Under the pieces are notes generated by a model, which saw only the letters and a list, made by a program, of their open reading frames with translations, was not told the origin of the DNA and did not search any database. The position numbers and the translations under genes are program-made. Below are positions 54,883-62,807 of a DNA stretch of 64,000 bases, in pieces. Each line of letters opens with the position of its first letter. Positions within the stretch are counted from its first letter, which is position 1. Origin of the DNA: an uncultured Faecalibacterium sp. (GTDB taxonomy: Bacteria; Bacillota; Clostridia; Oscillospirales; Ruminococcaceae); NCBI GenBank assembly GCA_937907025.1, contig CALESJ010000026.1, positions 62,001 to 126,000 on the forward strand, read 5' to 3'.

Positions 54883-55425
54883 TCATTCTTCCATCCACCT
54901 TGCCAGGAAAGCCGCCGCAATAGCAAGGGAAGCCGTGGTGTGCTCATCCGGCGGGGTATCCCGGGCCGTTCCCAGCAGCAGCACCCCGCCTTCCACGTCA
55001 CCGTGGGCCACAATGGGCGCGGCACACAAAATCTGGCGGTCGCTGCGCTCCAGTGCGCGCAGACGGCGTTCGGGGTCTTCGGGGGCAGTATAGTTGGTGC
55101 GCATGGCCAGCAGCTTCTGCATGGCATCGGACACCGGTCGTCCTTTCAGGTCCGATTTGCTGGGTCCGGTGGCTGCCACGATGCTGTCCCGGTCACACAC
55201 CAGCACCGGACGGTGCAGGTTCTTGGCCAGTACATCGGCGTACACTTCCGAAAGTTGTCCCAGTTCCACCAGTGGGGAGTACTTTTTAAATACCACTTCC
55301 CCGCCGGCATCGGTAAAAATTTCCAGTGCATCGCCCTGACGGATGCGCTGGGTGCGGCGAATTTCTTTGGGAATGACCACCCGGCCCAGCTCGTCAATGC
55401 GGCGCACAATCCCTGTTGCTTTCAT
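54883..55425 (-). CDS. spoVT: AbrB-family regulator SpoVT
   Basis: A 180-residue transcription factor with the SpoVT/AbrB swapped-hairpin DNA-binding domain (KATGIVRRIDELGRVVIPKE and IRRTQRIRQGDALEIF, residues 2-43) and a C-terminal GAF-like domain. In Bacillus it tunes late forespore genes. No other sporulation gene lies in this window, and close relatives of the suspected genus are described as non-sporing, so it may have a general role. The ATG at 55425 has GGAG 7 bases upstream. The leader carries nested direct repeats. Confidence 0.92.
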   Translation of the reverse strand: MKATGIVRRIDELGRVVIPKEIRRTQRIRQGDALEIFTDAGGEVVFKKYSPLVELGQLSEVYADVLAKNLHRPVLVCDRDSIVAATGPSKSDLKGRPVSDAMQKLLAMRTNYTAPEDPERRLRALERSDRQILCAAPIVAHGDVEGGVLLLGTARDTPPDEHTTASLAIAAAFLARWMEE

Positions 55426-55442
55426 ACACAATCTCCTTGAAC

Positions 55443-55490
55443 GTCTGCATTTCTGGTATTTGCTTCCTTACCTGCTGGTATTGTCTGCAT
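55443..55490. repeat. Nested direct repeats upstream of spoVT
   Basis: GTCTGCAT (55443-55450 and 55483-55490) encloses CTGGTATT (55453-55460 and 55475-55482): an A-B-B-A order of two exact 8-mers in the same orientation, within the spoVT leader on the transcribed side of a TATAAT (about 55502). Confidence 0.75.
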
Positions 55491-55519
55491 CTCTATCCAA
55501 ATTATACAGGCTTTTGGGT

Positions 55520-55548
55520 TTGACCCATTCCTGGCGGCATGTTAAGAT
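55520..55548 (+). promoter_or_regulatory. Promoter of the Nudix gene
   Basis: TTGACC (55520-55525) and TAAGAT (55543-55548) are 17 bases apart, 30 bases before the start codon. Confidence 0.75.
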
Positions 55549-55578
55549 GTAGGAAAGTCCACCGGCAGGAGGTTCGTT

Positions 55579-56055
55579 ATGGAGCTGTTGCAGACCACTT
55601 TGTGCTATCTGGAGCGTGACGGGCAGTATCTGATGCTGCACCGGGTGAAGAAAAAGAACGATGTTAACAAGGATAAATGGATCGGCGTGGGCGGCAAGTT
55701 TGAGCCCGGCGAGGACGCCGTTGCCTGCGCCATGCGGGAGGTCCGGGAAGAAACCGGCCTGACCATGAACGCGCCATTGTACCGCGGCATTGTGGATTTT
55801 TTCTGTCCGCCCTGGCCCACCGAACGAATGCATCTGTTCACTTGCACCGATTTTACCGGCGAGATGCGGGTGTGCGATGAAGGGGACCTGGAATGGGTGG
55901 ACAAGAAATCAGTCCCTTCCCTGCCTATCTGGGAGGGGGACAAAATTTTCTTTGCGCTCCTGGCCAAAAATGAACCGTTTTTTCACCTAGCCCTGCACTA
56001 TGAAAAGGATGTTCTGGTACGCGCCTGCCTGAACGACCGGGATCTTCCCCTCTGA
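55579..56055 (+). CDS. Nudix hydrolase (8-oxo-dGTP diphosphatase type)
   Basis: A 158-residue MutT-like enzyme that cleaves nucleoside diphosphate-X compounds. The Nudix box G-x5-E-x7-REU-x-EE-x-GU is complete at residues 38-61 (VGGKFEPGEDAVACAMREVR followed by EETGL). The KKKNDVNKDKWIGVGGK entry and FTCTDFTGEMRV strands resemble the bacterial 8-oxo-dGTPase group, which cleans oxidised nucleotides. AGGAGG lies 6 bases before the ATG. It has its own promoter and terminator. Confidence 0.93.
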   Translation: MELLQTTLCYLERDGQYLMLHRVKKKNDVNKDKWIGVGGKFEPGEDAVACAMREVREETGLTMNAPLYRGIVDFFCPPWPTERMHLFTCTDFTGEMRVCDEGDLEWVDKKSVPSLPIWEGDKIFFALLAKNEPFFHLALHYEKDVLVRACLNDRDLPL

Positions 56056-56103
56056 CTCTTCCTTACCAATATAAACTATAAGAAACTATAAGAATATAAG
56101 AAA

Positions 56104-56141
56104 ACAGCCCCGCACGGTTTCGTAAAGCCATGCGGGGCTGT
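56104..56141. terminator. Bidirectional terminator between the Nudix gene and the acidic-tail protein
   Basis: ACAGCCCCGCA pairs with TGCGGGGCTGT (11 bp) around a CGG...CCA-flanked loop, with AAAA before and TCCTATATT after. Confidence 0.85.
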
Positions 56142-56162
56142 CCTATATTCTGTTATGGGGAA

Positions 56163-57176
56163 TCAGTCGGATGTCGCCGTGGACGTGGCCGGCTCATCGG
56201 TGCTTTCATCGGAGGTTTCTCCGCCGTCACCGGTATCGCCCGTATCACTGGAATCTCCGGTGGTATCCTCCTCGGCAGGCGTATTTTCATCGGTGGTACC
56301 GTCCTCATTCAGGGTGGCATCACCGTCCGTATTTTCCGAATCGGCAGTCGGTTCGGAAGTTGCCGCATCTCCAGTGCCGGCAGCATCGGTCATGCTGGAA
56401 TCCAACTGATCCTGCACCAGTGCCTGCGGGTCATCCACCGAACTGGTGGGCGCCGGCGTGGCGGAAGTCTGGGTTTCCACCTGCATCTCGCTTTCCTGCA
56501 GGGCAGACAGATACCACTGGCGGTTCTCGCCGCGGCTGAAAACGAAGTCCATGTACTTGGTGGGCTCAGTAGGGGCCGTCAGGGACAATTCCCCGGAGGT
56601 ACTGTTGCTGATGGTGGGAATGTAGCCGACCGTAACGTAAGTCTTGCCGGACTGGGTCCAGATCTTTTCCACTTCCGGCGTGTACAGACCCACAGCGCCG
56701 GTAACCGGGACCAGATAGCCCTGGCGGTCGGCGTCATAGTTGTAAACGAACTCTTCCGTTTCGAAGCTGCCCTCTTCCAGGGGGTAATCCGGGCCAAGCA
56801 GGTTGGTCAGGTAAGTATCGATCTCCAGCTGGGGCAGAATCAGCGAACCGGTTTCGGTGTCACGGTCGTAGTCATCCAGCGTACCGTCCTTCTGGGCCTG
56901 GTAGACGGTGCCCCAAATGGCCGCCTGGCGGAACACGGAGGAATCCACCTGGGATACATCATCAAAGGGCAGTACATCGAACATGACCAGACCATACACC
57001 CGGTCAGCATACCGTTCGCGGCGGTCGGAATCGTCCAGTGCGGCGCGCAGTGCGCCCACACACCAGTTCAGCACGGTGAACAAACCGATCACAACCAGAA
57101 CCAGTGCCACGGCACCCAGAAGCTGGCGGGCCAGGCGGCGGCTGTTGCGCAGCTGTTCCTCACGAGAATTTGCCAT
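56163..57176 (-). CDS. Membrane-anchored protein with acidic low-complexity tail, unknown
   Basis: I do not recognise this 337-residue protein. A short basic cytoplasmic start (MANSREEQLRNSRRLARQ) leads to one hydrophobic span (about 19-36); the rest should lie outside. Residues 45-235 form a folded domain with aromatic strands (YGLVMFDVLPFDD, FVYNYDADRQGYLVPVTGAV, YMDFVFSRGENRQWYLSAL). The last ~100 residues are almost only Thr, Asp, Ser, Glu, Gly and Ala, very acidic and without cysteine. RBS AAGGAGAC lies 6 bases before the ATG. It has a clear promoter (57252-57280). A cell-surface role, perhaps near the wall, is inferred from topology only. Confidence 0.75.
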   Translation of the reverse strand: MANSREEQLRNSRRLARQLLGAVALVLVVIGLFTVLNWCVGALRAALDDSDRRERYADRVYGLVMFDVLPFDDVSQVDSSVFRQAAIWGTVYQAQKDGTLDDYDRDTETGSLILPQLEIDTYLTNLLGPDYPLEEGSFETEEFVYNYDADRQGYLVPVTGAVGLYTPEVEKIWTQSGKTYVTVGYIPTISNSTSGELSLTAPTEPTKYMDFVFSRGENRQWYLSALQESEMQVETQTSATPAPTSSVDDPQALVQDQLDSSMTDAAGTGDAATSEPTADSENTDGDATLNEDGTTDENTPAEEDTTGDSSDTGDTGDGGETSDESTDEPATSTATSD

Positions 57177-57251
57177 GAAAGGGTCTCCTTATAGATTTTG
57201 ATGAACCAAAATATCCAAACCGTGCGGCAAAAGCCGCGTGTCATACCTTGC

Positions 57252-57280
57252 AGTATACCACAAACGCCGCCGCTTTGCAA
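57252..57280 (-). promoter_or_regulatory. Promoter of the acidic-tail protein gene
   Basis: On the minus strand TTGCAA (57275-57280) and TATACT (57252-57257) are 17 bases apart. The -35 lies in the loop and most of the spacer in one arm of the rfb terminator hairpin. Confidence 0.82.
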
Positions 57281-57300
57281 AGAGCCGCGGCGGCGTTTGT
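57260..57300 (-). terminator. Hairpin ending the rfbA-rfbD-rfbB operon
   Basis: A perfect 14-bp stem, ACAAACGCCGCCGC and its complement with a 13-base loop, lies 17 bases after the rfbB stop. The run after it (GGTATACTG on the minus strand) has no T tract, so termination may be partial. Confidence 0.7.
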
Positions 57301-57316
57301 GTCGCATTTGAAAATT

Positions 57317-58381
57317 TTACTTGTTCTTGTACATCTGCTCGTAATATTTCTGGTAATCACCGCTGGTGACATGGTCCATCCACTCGGGATTGGCCAGATA
57401 CCAGTCGATGGTGAGCACGATGCCCTTTTCGAACGGCGTTTCGGGATACCAGCCCAGATCGTTCTTGATCTTGGTGGGGTCGATGCCGTAACGGCGGTCA
57501 TGGCCCAGACGGTCAGCCACATGGGTGATCAGTTCTTCGCTGATGCCGTCATCCTTCAGCCGGTCGTGCAGCTGGGCAATGACGGTCTTGACAATGAAGA
57601 TGTTGGGGCGCTCGTTGTGGCCGCCCACGTTATACACTTCGCCGACCTTGCCGTCGGAAGCCACCATGTCGATGGCCTTGCAGTGGTCCATAACATACAG
57701 CCAGTCACGAACCTGCATGCCGTCACCGTAGACGGGCAGGGTCTTGTGATGCTTGGCGTTGTTGATCAGCAGCGGGATCAGCTTCTCGGGGAACTGATAG
57801 GGGCCGTAGTTGTTGGAGCAGCGGGTAATGTTCACCGGCATGCCGTAGGTGTCATGGAAAGCCATCACGAACATATCCGCACTGGCCTTGGAGCTGGAGT
57901 AGGGGCTGTGGGGGCACAGCGGCGTGGTTTCGGTGAAGTAGCCTTCGGCACCCAGAGCACCGTACACTTCGTCGGTGGAAACCTGCAGGTACTTCTTGCC
58001 TTCCTTCCAGGTGCGGGCGTCGGCATCATACCAGGCGTTCTTGCAGCACTGCAGCAGGTTCACGGTGCCCAGAACGTTGCTCTCCACGAAAATTTCGGGG
58101 TTCTTGATGCTGCGGTCCACATGGCTCTCGGCGGCAAAGTTGATGACGTAATCGGGGTCATATTCCTCCATCAGGCGGGTGACCAGATCACGGTCGCAGA
58201 TATCACCCTGCACGAAGATGTGACGGGGGTCGCCCTCAATGTCCTTGAGGTTTTCCAGGTTGCCGGCATAGGTCAGCTTGTCCAGGTTGATGATGCGGAT
58301 GTCCTGGTGCTTTTCCAGCATATAATGAACGAAGTTGGAACCGATAAAACCGGCACAGCCGGTAGCAAGGTAAGTCTTCAT
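57317..58381 (-). CDS. rfbB: dTDP-glucose 4,6-dehydratase
   Basis: Converts dTDP-glucose to dTDP-4-keto-6-deoxyglucose in dTDP-L-rhamnose and related sugar synthesis. The 354-residue short-chain dehydrogenase has the NAD loop TGCAGFIGSNFV (residues 7-18), the catalytic STDEVYGALG (Thr, Asp, Glu) and YSSSKASADMFV (Tyr-x3-Lys), and RCSNNYGPYQFPEKLIPL. The start at 58381 follows GGAG at 9 bases and the rfbD stop lies 4 bases upstream, so the genes are coupled. The longer open frame upstream only shadows rfbD. Confidence 0.96.
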   Translation of the reverse strand: MKTYLATGCAGFIGSNFVHYMLEKHQDIRIINLDKLTYAGNLENLKDIEGDPRHIFVQGDICDRDLVTRLMEEYDPDYVINFAAESHVDRSIKNPEIFVESNVLGTVNLLQCCKNAWYDADARTWKEGKKYLQVSTDEVYGALGAEGYFTETTPLCPHSPYSSSKASADMFVMAFHDTYGMPVNITRCSNNYGPYQFPEKLIPLLINNAKHHKTLPVYGDGMQVRDWLYVMDHCKAIDMVASDGKVGEVYNVGGHNERPNIFIVKTVIAQLHDRLKDDGISEELITHVADRLGHDRRYGIDPTKIKNDLGWYPETPFEKGIVLTIDWYLANPEWMDHVTSGDYQKYYEQMYKNK

Positions 58382-58385
58382 AGAT

Positions 58386-59297
58386 TTATTCTCCATCCCA
58401 GTTTTTGAAAAAGTCATTGATGGCATCTTTCCAGTCCCGCATATCGTCGCCGACGGTGCAGCGCAGGGCCCGGTTTTCCAGGGCACTCCAGGCCGGACGG
58501 TTAGCGCTTTCGGGATGTGCGGCCGCATACTCGGCGCTGGTGCAGGGCTTGACCGTGCAGGGCAGGTTGGCCAGACGCATGATCTCGGCTGCGAAATCAT
58601 ACCAGCTGCACACCCCGTTGCAGGTGCAGTGGTAGGTGCCGTAATCATGGCTGACAGCCAGTTTCAGCAGATGGTAAGCCAGGTCCACCGCGTTGGTGGG
58701 GTTGCCCAGCTGGTCATTGACCACGGTGACTTCACTGTGGGTCTTGCCCAGGTTGACCATGGTCTTGACGAAGTTCTTGCCGTGATAGCCGTACAGCCAG
58801 GCGGTACGCACAATGAAATGGCGGCGGCAGAACCGCTGCACATACTGCTCGCCCAGCAGCTTGGTCTGGCCGTAAGCCGAAACCGGGGCAGGCACGCAGC
58901 ACTCATCCAGCGGGGTATGTCCGTCTGGACCGTTGGGGGTGCCGGGGAACACATAGTCGGTGGACACATGAATCAGGCGGGCATTGATCTTATCGCAGGC
59001 AATGGCCAGGTTCCGGGGCCCCAGGGCATTGACCTTGAACGCTGCATCCCGGTTGGTTTCGCAGCCATTGACGTTGGTAAACGCCGCACAGTTGATGACG
59101 GTATCCGGCTGATGACGGCGGATATAAGCCACCGTGGCTTCCCGGTCGGTGATGTCCAGGTCATCAATGTCCACCGGGATAACCGTTGCCTTGCGCAGAC
59201 GATCGGGCAGCGGCCCCAGAACACAACCTTCGGCGCTGAGCTGCCGCTGCAGTTCGGTGCCAAGCTGCCCGCGGCAGCCAGTGATCAGAATCTTCAT
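58386..59297 (-). CDS. rfbD: dTDP-4-dehydrorhamnose reductase
   Basis: The last step of dTDP-L-rhamnose synthesis. The 303-residue protein starts MKILITGCRGQLGTELQRQL with the NADPH loop; HVSTDYVFPGT and YGQTKLLGEQYV hold the Thr and the Tyr-x3-Lys catalytic residues. It lies between rfbA (21 bases upstream) and rfbB. Its presence without rfbC nearby is notable because it acts on the epimerase product. Confidence 0.95.
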   Translation of the reverse strand: MKILITGCRGQLGTELQRQLSAEGCVLGPLPDRLRKATVIPVDIDDLDITDREATVAYIRRHQPDTVINCAAFTNVNGCETNRDAAFKVNALGPRNLAIACDKINARLIHVSTDYVFPGTPNGPDGHTPLDECCVPAPVSAYGQTKLLGEQYVQRFCRRHFIVRTAWLYGYHGKNFVKTMVNLGKTHSEVTVVNDQLGNPTNAVDLAYHLLKLAVSHDYGTYHCTCNGVCSWYDFAAEIMRLANLPCTVKPCTSAEYAAAHPESANRPAWSALENRALRCTVGDDMRDWKDAINDFFKNWDGE

Positions 59298-59318
59298 CCG
59301 GTGATTTCTCCCCCGCTC

Positions 59319-60203
59319 TCAGTATTTGAGCTTGTCATCTGCCACGTTGCGCAGATGGGCGCCGTACGGGCTCTTGCCGTAGCGCTCGGCGCTTTCCAAC
59401 AGTTTGGCGCGGCTGATCCAGCCATATTTATATGCAATTTCTTCCGGCGCCGAGATCTTGATTCCCTGGCGCTGTTCAATCATGCGCACAAAGTCGGCAG
59501 CCTCCACCAGGCTGTCCATCGTGCCGGTATCCAGCCAGGCATAGCCGCGACCCAGCAGCTGCACATCCAGCTGACCGTCTTCCAGGTACATTTCATTAAG
59601 GGTGGTAATCTCCAGTTCCCCACGGGCACTGGGCTTGACCTTTTTGGCACGCTCCACCACGTCATTGCTGTAAAAATACAGACCGGTGACGGCATAGTTG
59701 CTCTTGGGATTGGCGGGCTTTTCTTCAATGGAGGTGGCACGGCCTTCCTCATCAAAAGCGACCACGCCGAAGCGCTCGGGGTCATTGACGAAGTAGCCGA
59801 ACACGGTGGAACGGCCGGCCTCGGCGTTGGCGGCAGCGGCCTTCAGCCGCTTGGAGAACCCGGCGCCATAGAAGATGTTGTCACCCAGCACCATTGCGCA
59901 GGCATCCCCGTTGATGAATTCCTCACCCAGCAGGAACGCCTGGGCCAGGCCGTCCGGCGACGGCTGCACCTTGTACTGCAGGTGCAGGCCGTACTGGGAA
60001 CCATCGCCCAGCAGCTGCTCAAAGCGCGGGGTATCGGTGGGGGTAGAGATGATCAGGATGTCCTGAATGCCCGCCAGCATCAGAGTGGAAAGCGGATAGT
60101 AGATCATGGGCTTGTCATAGACAGGCAGCAGCTGCTTGGAAGTGACCATGGTCAGGGGGTACAAGCGTGTACCGGCGCCGCCGGCAAGGATGATACCTTT
60201 CAT
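59319..60203 (-). CDS. rfbA: Glucose-1-phosphate thymidylyltransferase
   Basis: Forms dTDP-glucose from glucose 1-phosphate and dTTP. The 294-residue product has the nucleotide loop [20 protein letters not shown] (1-20), [20 protein letters not shown], the catalytic aspartate in LGDNIFYG and [20 protein letters not shown]. First gene of the rfbA-rfbD-rfbB operon, with its own promoter. It is a key entry step for rhamnose in wall polysaccharide, which may relate to the glycosyltransferases elsewhere in the window. Confidence 0.97.
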   Translation of the reverse strand: MKGIILAGGAGTRLYPLTMVTSKQLLPVYDKPMIYYPLSTLMLAGIQDILIISTPTDTPRFEQLLGDGSQYGLHLQYKVQPSPDGLAQAFLLGEEFINGDACAMVLGDNIFYGAGFSKRLKAAAANAEAGRSTVFGYFVNDPERFGVVAFDEEGRATSIEEKPANPKSNYAVTGLYFYSNDVVERAKKVKPSARGELEITTLNEMYLEDGQLDVQLLGRGYAWLDTGTMDSLVEAADFVRMIEQRQGIKISAPEEIAYKYGWISRAKLLESAERYGKSPYGAHLRNVADDKLKY

Positions 60204-60278
60204 AGTTATAACTCCTGTTTCGCAGTGCGCCCGCCCATCCCAAAGGGGCAGAAAACGGCACGGTAATTATTTCTTACG

Positions 60279-60307
60279 ATTATAGCGTAAATTCGTAACC
60301 ATGACAA
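60279..60307 (-). promoter_or_regulatory. rfbA promoter with overlapping inverted repeat
   Basis: On the minus strand TTGTCA (60302-60307) and TATAAT (60279-60284) are 17 bases apart. The -10 lies inside TTACG-ATTATAG-CGTAA (60274-60290), a possible operator. Confidence 0.8.
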
Positions 60308-60378
60308 GGGGCCTGCACAAAAAACAAATCACGCCGCAGAAAAAATAAACAAAAAAGTCTGTGCAGTCCCGGATGGGT

Positions 60379-60407
60379 TTGCATATTTCGTACATTTTTG
60401 GTAAAAT
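60379..60407 (+). promoter_or_regulatory. Promoter of the AraC-family gene
   Basis: TTGCAT (60379-60384) and TAAAAT (60402-60407) with a 17-base spacer, about 220 bases before the start codon. Confidence 0.65.
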
Positions 60408-60626
60408 ATAGGATATAAAACGATAATCGGCATACAAAAGTAACAGGGTCGGTTTTCTGTACTGCCCTGTCTTTGTAAAATATTTTCTTGCACTTTACCA
60501 GTTTAAAGGCACAGCCAGAGGGTTTCTGTTGCAGGGGGCTTTCTGTTTTTGTGAATATTCTGCTGTGTGGTGTGTGCGGCAGCAGCGCAGCCGCCTTCCA
60601 CGCACGGGAAGGAAGTGATTGGGAAA

Positions 60627-61484
60627 ATGTTGACCTTCAACATGGACGTGGAGCCGCGCAGCCGGTGGCTTCGGACCACGCCCGGTGCCGCGGCGCTTGC
60701 CCAGCCATATTTCTGCACCGAGGCCGGCCTGTTTTACGGCCGGGAACGGTTTGCCACCGCCCGCACCGACAAAGAATCGTATCTTCTGCTCTACACGCTG
60801 GAGGGCGCCGGCCTGATTGAGCAGAATGACACACAGGTGACGCTGGGTCCGGGATGCGCGCTGCTTCTGGACTGCCGCACACCCCAAAATTACGGCACTG
60901 CCCCGGGACAAAGCTGCTGGCACCATTACTGGGCTCTGGTTGAGGGCACCGGAGTGCACGCGCTGGCTTCGGTCCTGTGCCCGGAAAAGCACCCCTGTGC
61001 CGTGGCTCTGCCGGAAGCACAGGCCCTGTTTGCCGAACTGCTGGACAACATGGAAACCGAAACCGCCGACAGTGCCATTTCCACCGCGCTGGTCCTGCAC
61101 CGCCTGCTGGCTGCCATGGCGCAGCACCAGCTGGCTGCCGACGCAGCCACCGCCAACCGCAGGATGATTGACGAGGCCGTGGCGCACATCCGTGCCCACT
61201 ATGCCGAATCCCTGTGTCTGGATGAGCTGCTGGCCAGCGCCCACATCAGCAAGAGTTATTTTCTGCGCCTGTTCCGCCAGTATATGGGGACCACGCCGTA
61301 TAACTTTCTGCTGTGCTACCGCATCACCCGAGCCAAAGAACTGCTGGCTCAGACCGACCTGCCCGTTGGTGCCATCGCCCATCAGGTGGGTTTTGGCGAC
61401 GAGAGCAATTTTTCCACGCGGTTCACGGCCATGGTGGGGCAAAGCCCGCTGCGGTACCGTAAAAGCGCACTGCGCGCCAGATAG
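60627..61484 (+). CDS. AraC-family transcriptional regulator
   Basis: A 285-residue regulator with an N-terminal cupin-like sensor (residues 1-150, with GPGCALLLDCRTPQNYG) and a C-terminal pair of helix-turn-helix units: LDELLASAHISKSYFLRLFR (first recognition helix) and VGAIAHQVGFGDESNFSTRF (second, with the GF-x-D-x-S-x-F family mark). The ATG at 60627 follows a weak GGGAA. It is divergent from rfbA, but sugar-nucleotide control is only one possibility; many such regulators sense pentoses or glycans. Confidence 0.92.
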   Translation: MLTFNMDVEPRSRWLRTTPGAAALAQPYFCTEAGLFYGRERFATARTDKESYLLLYTLEGAGLIEQNDTQVTLGPGCALLLDCRTPQNYGTAPGQSCWHHYWALVEGTGVHALASVLCPEKHPCAVALPEAQALFAELLDNMETETADSAISTALVLHRLLAAMAQHQLAADAATANRRMIDEAVAHIRAHYAESLCLDELLASAHISKSYFLRLFRQYMGTTPYNFLLCYRITRAKELLAQTDLPVGAIAHQVGFGDESNFSTRFTAMVGQSPLRYRKSALRAR

Positions 61485-61506
61485 GACACTTTAATATGCA
61501 TACAGC

Positions 61507-61562
61507 AAAATACCCCGCAGAGTTCGTGGTCAGTTCCTCGAGCTCTGCGGGGTTTTCTTTTT
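61507..61562. terminator. Bidirectional terminator between the AraC gene and ansA
   Basis: CCCCGCAGAG pairs with CTCTGCGGGG around a 20-base loop; TTTTCTTTTT follows on plus and AAAA precedes. Both convergent genes end here. Confidence 0.93.
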
Positions 61563-61580
61563 ATATTTCTGTTCCGGTCA

Positions 61581-62576
61581 TCAGACCACGTCAAACTGGA
61601 CGGGCGTCAGGAACAGCCGGGAAACCTCTTCCCTGTCGCTTGCCTGCCCCAGTGCCCACATCAGCTTGACGGCAGCCGCTTCCGGCGTCATATCCCGGGC
61701 TTCCAGCACACCGGGCAAGGCCTTGGCGGCACGGCCCACCTCATAAACGGCCAGGTCGCTGCCCTCATGGGGGACCTGGGTGGTAAACACCACCAGGCGC
61801 CCGGCGGCGCACCAGTCCCGCACGGCCGCAAACAGTTCGCCATCATCGCCGCCGGGCAGACCGCCCACACCGAAGCTTTCCAGAATCAATGCCTTGCAGT
61901 GACCGGCCAACAGTGGAATGATATCCGCCCGCATGCCCGGAATCAGCCGCAGCACAAACACCGCCGGGTCCAGTTTTTCATAAAAGCGGACCTGTCCATA
62001 GCTCTGCGGGCGCGGCAGGAACGGAATCAGCCGCAGGTCCCGGAACTCGGCAGTATCAGGATAATCAATGCTGGAAAAAGCATTGAAGCTCTTGGTGCGG
62101 GTCTTGCGCGCCCGGGTCCCCAGAATGACCTTGCCGTCAAAGACCAACTGCACGCCCCAGGCCGAATCATGGCAGGCATACAGCACTGCCCGGTACAGGT
62201 TGTTGCGGGCGTCGGTATCCCGGTTGTAGATGGATTTCTGGCTGCCGGTCAGCACCACCGGTTTGGGGCTCTGCTGAATCATGTAAGAGAGCGCCGCTGC
62301 GGTATAGGCCATGGTATCGGTGCCATGGGTGATCACAAACCCGTCGTAGTCATCGTAGCGGCGGCGGACCTCGGCGGCGATCTGGGTCCACTGTTCCGGC
62401 CCCACACTGGTGGAGTCCAGGTTGAACAGCTGCACAGCATCAATATGGCAGACCCCAGCCAGTTCCGGCACGCAGGCCAGCAGTTCATCGGAGGTGATCA
62501 TGGGGGCCAGACCGCCTGCCGCAGTGGGCCGGCTGGCAATGGTACCGCCGGTGGCGAGAAGCAGAATATGTTTCAT
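61581..62576 (-). CDS. ansA: L-asparaginase, type I (cytoplasmic)
   Basis: Hydrolyses asparagine to aspartate and ammonia. The 331-residue product has the catalytic ATGGTIASRPT (residues 7-17) and VITHGTDTMAYTAAAL (about 83-98) motifs with both active-site Thr residues, PVVLTGSQKSIYNRDTDARN and ESFGVGGLPG. No signal peptide, so cytoplasmic type I. The ATG at 62576 follows AAGGAG at 8 bases; the longer frame upstream lacks such a site. A candidate promoter lies at 62608-62636. Confidence 0.95.
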   Translation of the reverse strand: MKHILLLATGGTIASRPTAAGGLAPMITSDELLACVPELAGVCHIDAVQLFNLDSTSVGPEQWTQIAAEVRRRYDDYDGFVITHGTDTMAYTAAALSYMIQQSPKPVVLTGSQKSIYNRDTDARNNLYRAVLYACHDSAWGVQLVFDGKVILGTRARKTRTKSFNAFSSIDYPDTAEFRDLRLIPFLPRPQSYGQVRFYEKLDPAVFVLRLIPGMRADIIPLLAGHCKALILESFGVGGLPGGDDGELFAAVRDWCAAGRLVVFTTQVPHEGSDLAVYEVGRAAKALPGVLEARDMTPEAAAVKLMWALGQASDREEVSRLFLTPVQFDVV

Positions 62577-62607
62577 GGATTTATCTCCTTTTGGTTGCTT
62601 ACGTCCG

Positions 62608-62636
62608 ATTATATCACAACTGTGCTCCCATGGACA
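62608..62636 (-). promoter_or_regulatory. Candidate ansA promoter
   Basis: On the minus strand TATAAT (62608-62613) with TGTCCA 17 bases upstream (62631-62636); the -35 is weak. Confidence 0.5.
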
Positions 62637-62670
62637 GCTTGATTTTTTGGTTTTTGGATTCCGGGCAGGC

Positions 62671-62700
62671 TTGACAGTGCCCATAGCAGCGTGATACAGT
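62671..62700 (+). promoter_or_regulatory. Promoter of the blaI-blaR1-type pair
   Basis: TTGACA (62671-62676) and TACAGT (62695-62700) are 18 bases apart, about 105 bases before the regulator start. Confidence 0.7.
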
Positions 62701-62714
62701 GATAGCAAGCAAAA

Positions 62715-62730
62715 GTCTATTTGAATAGAC
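62715..62730. promoter_or_regulatory. Candidate operator of the BlaI-like repressor
   Basis: GTCTAT-TTGA-ATAGAC, a palindrome 15 bases after the -10. BlaI/MecI repressors bind dyads in such places, although their classic core is TACA/TGTA, so the match is by position and symmetry only. Confidence 0.5.
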
Positions 62731-62807
62731 CAGCCAAATCACACCGACCTGCGCCGGAATTTTGGCGTCTGGTTCAGTACACCATCACGAAATGAGGTCT
62801 TACTTTC

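Larger units (their letters stand above)
60204..60626. other. Divergent intergenic region rfbA / AraC regulator
   Basis: A 423-base AT-rich gap with two outward promoters (60279-60307 on minus, 60379-60407 on plus). On the right the AraC leader of about 210 bases holds the pair ACAGGG...CCCTGT (about 60446-60473) and a GC-rich GCGGC/GCCGC hairpin near 60577-60594. No ORF with a ribosome site is seen. Confidence 0.6.

Noticed and set aside
58382..58648. N-terminal extension of rfbB
   Set aside because: The extra codons are the out-of-frame shadow of rfbD; the true ATG at 58381 starts directly with the NAD-binding strand.
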